64,000 bases of DNA from assembly GCF_012911865.1 (NCBI RefSeq), contig NZ_JAAXYH010000006.1, positions 124,001-188,000 on the forward strand, given 5' to 3'. The stretch comes from Shewanella salipaludis (GTDB lineage: Bacteria; Pseudomonadota; Gammaproteobacteria; Enterobacterales; Shewanellaceae). The position numbers and the translations under genes were made by a program. Within the stretch, counting starts at the first letter, position 1, and each line of letters opens with the position of its first letter. The notes beneath the pieces were generated by a model. That model ran no database searches, was not told the DNA's origin, and saw nothing but the letters and a program-made list of their open reading frames with translations. Below, piece after piece: positions 61,337 to 64,000 of this stretch.

Positions 61337-61985
61337 TCATACCGCCTCGGCATAAATAAACAGGTCTATGCCTGGGGTGCCATTTTCCACCGGGAACTGT
61401 TTGCGCTGTACTTTTATTATGCTGAAGCCATTCGATGTCAATGCCTGTGCCAGATGCTCGAGTTGGTGATAGTGGATGAAGACGCGATCGCCGGCACTCG
61501 AGGTCTGCCAGTCCGAGCGACTGTCCTCATCTTCCATGGTGCTGAGGTAGAGGATCCCGCCAATGTTAACTCGGTCGCGCATCTGCTTGATGAGCCGCTC
61601 AACATCTGATTTGCTCAAATAAGGGGTGCAGAAGCCACAGATGATGGCATCGAAGCCTTTGGCTATGGCGGATATATCACGGCTGTCCATGACCTCGAAC
61701 GAGGCCTCAGGGTTATTGCTTCTGGCCAGCGCCACCATGTTGGGCGCCAAGTCGATCCCATGGATCTGATAATCTGGGCGCTTATTCAACAGATATCGGG
61801 TGATGTTGCCCGGACCACAGGCGATCTCGAATACCTTGGCATTCGGCCGTGACACCAGCTCGCAGAAGCTGTCAATCATCGGGGACCTGACAGGTATCGA
61901 CATAGAAGTCGAAATCCATGTATTTCGCCTGATACTTATCGGCTAATTTATCGAAAGTGCTGACTGTGATGTCATATTTATCCAT
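61337..61985 (-). pseudogene. SAM-dependent methyltransferase, broken by a single-base frameshift
   Basis: The main frame (61337-61903, 188 residues) has the class I methyltransferase fold: VFEIACGPGNITRYLL (motif I), IHGIDLAPNMVALAR and FDAIICGFCTPYL. Its N-terminus is missing there but is found in another frame starting at ATG 61985: MDKYDITVSTFDKLADKYQA and KYMDFDFYVDTCQVP, which stops at 61872. Removing one base from the run of four G at 61881-61884 (C on the gene strand) joins the two into one protein of about 215 residues. Either a real mutation or a sequencing error. Substrate unknown. Confidence 0.78.
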
Positions 61986-61986
61986 G

Positions 61987-62022
61987 GGCTTATTCACTGG
62001 CTCATTCACTGGCTTATTCACT
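61987..62022. repeat. 12-bp tandem repeat, three copies
   Basis: GGCTTATTCACT at 61987, GGCTCATTCACT at 61999 and GGCTTATTCACT at 62011. It lies immediately upstream of the start codon of the broken methyltransferase gene. Confidence 0.88.
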
Positions 62023-62134
62023 GTCTATGTATGACGCATGTAATAGGCCCGGCAGCGCGCTGTCGGGCCTATTGCACTCTGCGCTTGTTTGGCTATGCGC
62101 ACTTAGCCATGCGCATTTATCTATGGCGGCGCGC

Positions 62135-64000
62135 TTAGCGTGGTGTCAACAGCAGCGTCAGGTAATCCGGCTTGCTGTCGATGCGTTGCAGGTGCGGGTA
62201 TTTGAGGCCGCCGTGGTAGTCGAGCTTCAGGGTCCGGTACTGATTGAAGTCCTTTACCAGAAGTTCTATGGGCGCCTTATTGTCTTTGGCGGCGGTCACC
62301 GCATCCTTGAGGGCGTGGCCATCCATGTCCAGCTGTTCACCGTTGATGGCCACTATGGTCATGCTGGGAGCCAGGCCGGCGTTAAAGGCCGGGCTGTCCC
62401 AGAGCACATCCTTGAGTGTGCCATCCTTGCCCACCATGAAGCCAAGCGAATAGACAAAATCGATGCTTTCGTAGCGTTTTTCCGCCGCCTTGACCGCTTC
62501 TGTTATTTGCTCGTTATAGACCAACTGCCAGCCCTGGTCGGCCAGGGAGGTGGACAGGTTCACATGCCCCTTGAGGCGAGCGTTGAGGAATTCGCTCCAG
62601 TCATACTTCTGGACGCCATTCAGGCTGGCCACTACATCCTCGAATTCGTAGGTGTTGACATCCCAGGCGCCCGGATTTACGCCGAAGAAGGCCTTGGCGA
62701 AATCGTCCAGGCTCAGCTTATTGGCGCTGAGTTCACGCAGCTTGGCATCCACCGCCAGCCAGATCAGCTCACCGCCCGAGTAGTAGTCTTCGCTCATCTG
62801 ATAGTTGCGATAGGCCAGGGGAGTGCGTTGGGCTATGGTGGGATCGTTGGTGGTATCCAATATGTTGCGCCACTGCATGCCGGGGCGACCCTTGTCATAG
62901 GTGGCCGCCAGGCGCGCCATCATGTCCATGGTCTGCTCCTGGCTCCAGAGGCCGGAGCGGGCGGCGATGACATTGCCCCAGTACTGGGTTTGACCCTCGT
63001 AGACCCAGAGGCCATGATCACGCTTGACCTCATTGTAGCTTGGGGTCCAGACGCCGGCGGGGCGGCGGTACTTGCCGTTCCAGGAGTGATTGAATTCGTG
63101 GGCCAAGAGATCCCGCCCCAGCCAAGACTTATCCCACTCGGTGAAGTAGTTGGGCTTGGCGCTGTTCTCACTGGATCTGTGGTGTTCCAGGCCTATGCCA
63201 CCCAGCTTGTCGGTCAGGGCCAGCAGGAAGTCATAGCGATCATAATGCTGGGCGCCATACACCTTGTACATCTGCTGCACCAGGTTGCGGTGAATCGTCA
63301 GGCTCTCCTCACTCAGCTCAAGCGACTTGGCCTTGTCGGCAAAGACGTTGAGATGCACAGGGGTCTCGGCGCCTGGCGCCAGGTCCAGGCGTTTGTAATA
63401 GCGTCCGGCGAATATGGGAGAGTCCACCAGATTCTCGAAATCTATGGCCTTGAAGCTGACGGTATTGCCATGCTGGGCGGTTTTTTCCAGCGCGGTGGCG
63501 AACTGCCAGCCGCTCGGCAGGGTTACGCTGGGGGCAACCTGGATCCGGCGGCTGTAATGGCCTGCCGGGTACAGGGCGACCGTGTTCCATTGCAGGTTGA
63601 GCATTTCCTGGGTCATCACCACCCGGCCCTGTTCCGGGTTCTGTGGGCTGAGGAATTTAAAGTCCAGGCTGATGCTGGTGACGCCTGCCGGTACCTGCAG
63701 ATTGAAAGCATAGACGTTGCCTTGATCCCGCTCCCAGGGGATGGTCTTGCCCTTGGCACTTATGCTCAGGCCGGCGATTTTGTCTATGGGGCCTGTGGGG
63801 GAATGATGGCCTGGGATCCATTGGGGATAGAGCAAGGTCAAGGGGCCTGGAGTCACAGGAATGTCTTCGTGGACCTGGAAGATACGGTGACCCAGGTCGG
63901 TGGCGTCCACTTGCAGGCTCAGGGTGCCCGGATAGGCTTGATCCCGAGGGGCCGCAATCTCGGCCCTGGCCGGCAGTGCCAACCCCAATAGAGTGCTGAA
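62135..64000 (-). CDS. M61 family metallopeptidase with PDZ domain (5' end outside window)
   Basis: About 621 residues are visible; the frame stays open to base 64000, and the last residues (FSTLLGLALPARA) look like the end of a signal peptide, so a few N-terminal residues are missing. The zinc site is LLAHEFNHSWNG (HExxH type, here HEFNH) with the third ligand Glu in WVYEGQTQYWG. The family NKYRRP-like NGKYRRPAGVW follows. A PDZ domain is near the C-terminus (LGFMVGKDGTLKDVLWDSPA). M61 glycyl aminopeptidases are periplasmic or secreted enzymes that release N-terminal Gly or Ala. No operon partner is visible. Confidence 0.93.
   Translation of the reverse strand, partial: FSTLLGLALPARAEIAAPRDQAYPGTLSLQVDATDLGHRIFQVHEDIPVTPGPLTLLYPQWIPGHHSPTGPIDKIAGLSISAKGKTIPWERDQGNVYAFNLQVPAGVTSISLDFKFLSPQNPEQGRVVMTQEMLNLQWNTVALYPAGHYSRRIQVAPSVTLPSGWQFATALEKTAQHGNTVSFKAIDFENLVDSPIFAGRYYKRLDLAPGAETPVHLNVFADKAKSLELSEESLTIHRNLVQQMYKVYGAQHYDRYDFLLALTDKLGGIGLEHHRSSENSAKPNYFTEWDKSWLGRDLLAHEFNHSWNGKYRRPAGVWTPSYNEVKRDHGLWVYEGQTQYWGNVIAARSGLWSQEQTMDMMARLAATYDKGRPGMQWRNILDTTNDPTIAQRTPLAYRNYQMSEDYYSGGELIWLAVDAKLRELSANKLSLDDFAKAFFGVNPGAWDVNTYEFEDVVASLNGVQKYDWSEFLNARLKGHVNLSTSLADQGWQLVYNEQITEAVKAAEKRYESIDFVYSLGFMVGKDGTLKDVLWDSPAFNAGLAPSMTIVAINGEQLDMDGHALKDAVTAAKDNKAPIELLVKDFNQYRTLKLDYHGGLKYPHLQRIDSKPDYLTLLLTPR

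Noticed and set aside
62027..63991. Open frame of 654 codons on the + strand
   Set aside because: It is the exact antisense of the M61 peptidase gene. The peptidase has a full catalytic motif and domain order, while the + strand translation is Val/Gln/Gly/His-rich and resembles no family. Long antisense frames are common in GC-rich genes.

Overview
The window looks like a chromosome segment of a polarly flagellated marine gammaproteobacterium, most likely Shewanella or a close relative. The evidence is the flhA-flhF-flhG-fliA-cheYZAB-parC-parP-cheW gene order, an RfaH gene next to a polysaccharide locus, and a lysine-riboswitch NhaC-type transporter. No species can be named from the sequence alone. 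Both ends are cut: flhA is missing its 5' part and the M61 peptidase at the right end is missing its N-terminus.

Layout. (1) Bases 1-11.5 kb, + strand: end of the flagellar operon and the polar chemotaxis operon, tightly packed, running from FlhA to a DUF2802 membrane protein. (2) 11.5-14 kb, - strand: a FlhB C-terminal-domain protein and a FliK-like protein. (3) 14-18 kb: an MlaA family protein without a lipobox, an RssB-like response regulator and a POT peptide transporter. (4) 18.4-47.5 kb: a Wzx/Wzy-type surface polysaccharide locus. It opens with rfaH, then an 845-bp leader carrying three ops (RfaH recruitment) elements in a 154-bp tandem duplication. Next come a large Wza-like exporter and Wzz, a seven-gene legionaminic-type nonulosonic acid cassette, flippase, polymerase, two glycosyltransferases (one with sialyltransferase-like motifs), enzymes for an L-sugar N-acetylamine, and a WbpV/PglC/WbpM-like initiation module. 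It ends with rmlBDAC (interrupted by an inverted hutD), ugd and a UDP-glucuronate 4-epimerase. Bases ~23.7-38.5 kb are clearly more AT-rich than both flanks, especially 30-37 kb, as expected for an exchanged O-antigen block between conserved ends. (5) 47.5-64 kb: a patatin phospholipase, an orphan panB, an AraC regulator, proS, a hexapeptide acetyltransferase, trmO, rcsF, a ~900-bp gene-free region with a good promoter and hairpins, hns, etfBA, a lysine riboswitch with its transporter, tdk, a frameshifted methyltransferase and an M61 peptidase.

How the parts work together. FlhF and FlhG place and count the polar flagellum, FliA transcribes late genes, and ParC/ParP hold the CheA-CheW arrays at the pole. 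In the polysaccharide locus, RfaH made immediately upstream should be recruited at the ops repeats to let RNA polymerase read through the long AT-rich operon. The enzymes predict a repeat unit made by one initiating phosphoglycosyl transferase plus two glycosyltransferases, probably containing a 6-deoxy-N-acetyl-D-hexosamine, an L-RhaNAc-type sugar and a legionaminic-type acid.

Most notable observations: the triplicated ops leader; three CheA linker motifs spaced exactly 59 residues apart; a candidate nonulosonate transferase; the structured gene-free region at 54.7-55.6 kb; 83-bp repeats that duplicate the 3' end of an acetyltransferase gene; and several unrelated short tandem repeats at gene ends. 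I found no CRISPR array, rRNA, tRNA, transposase or integrase.
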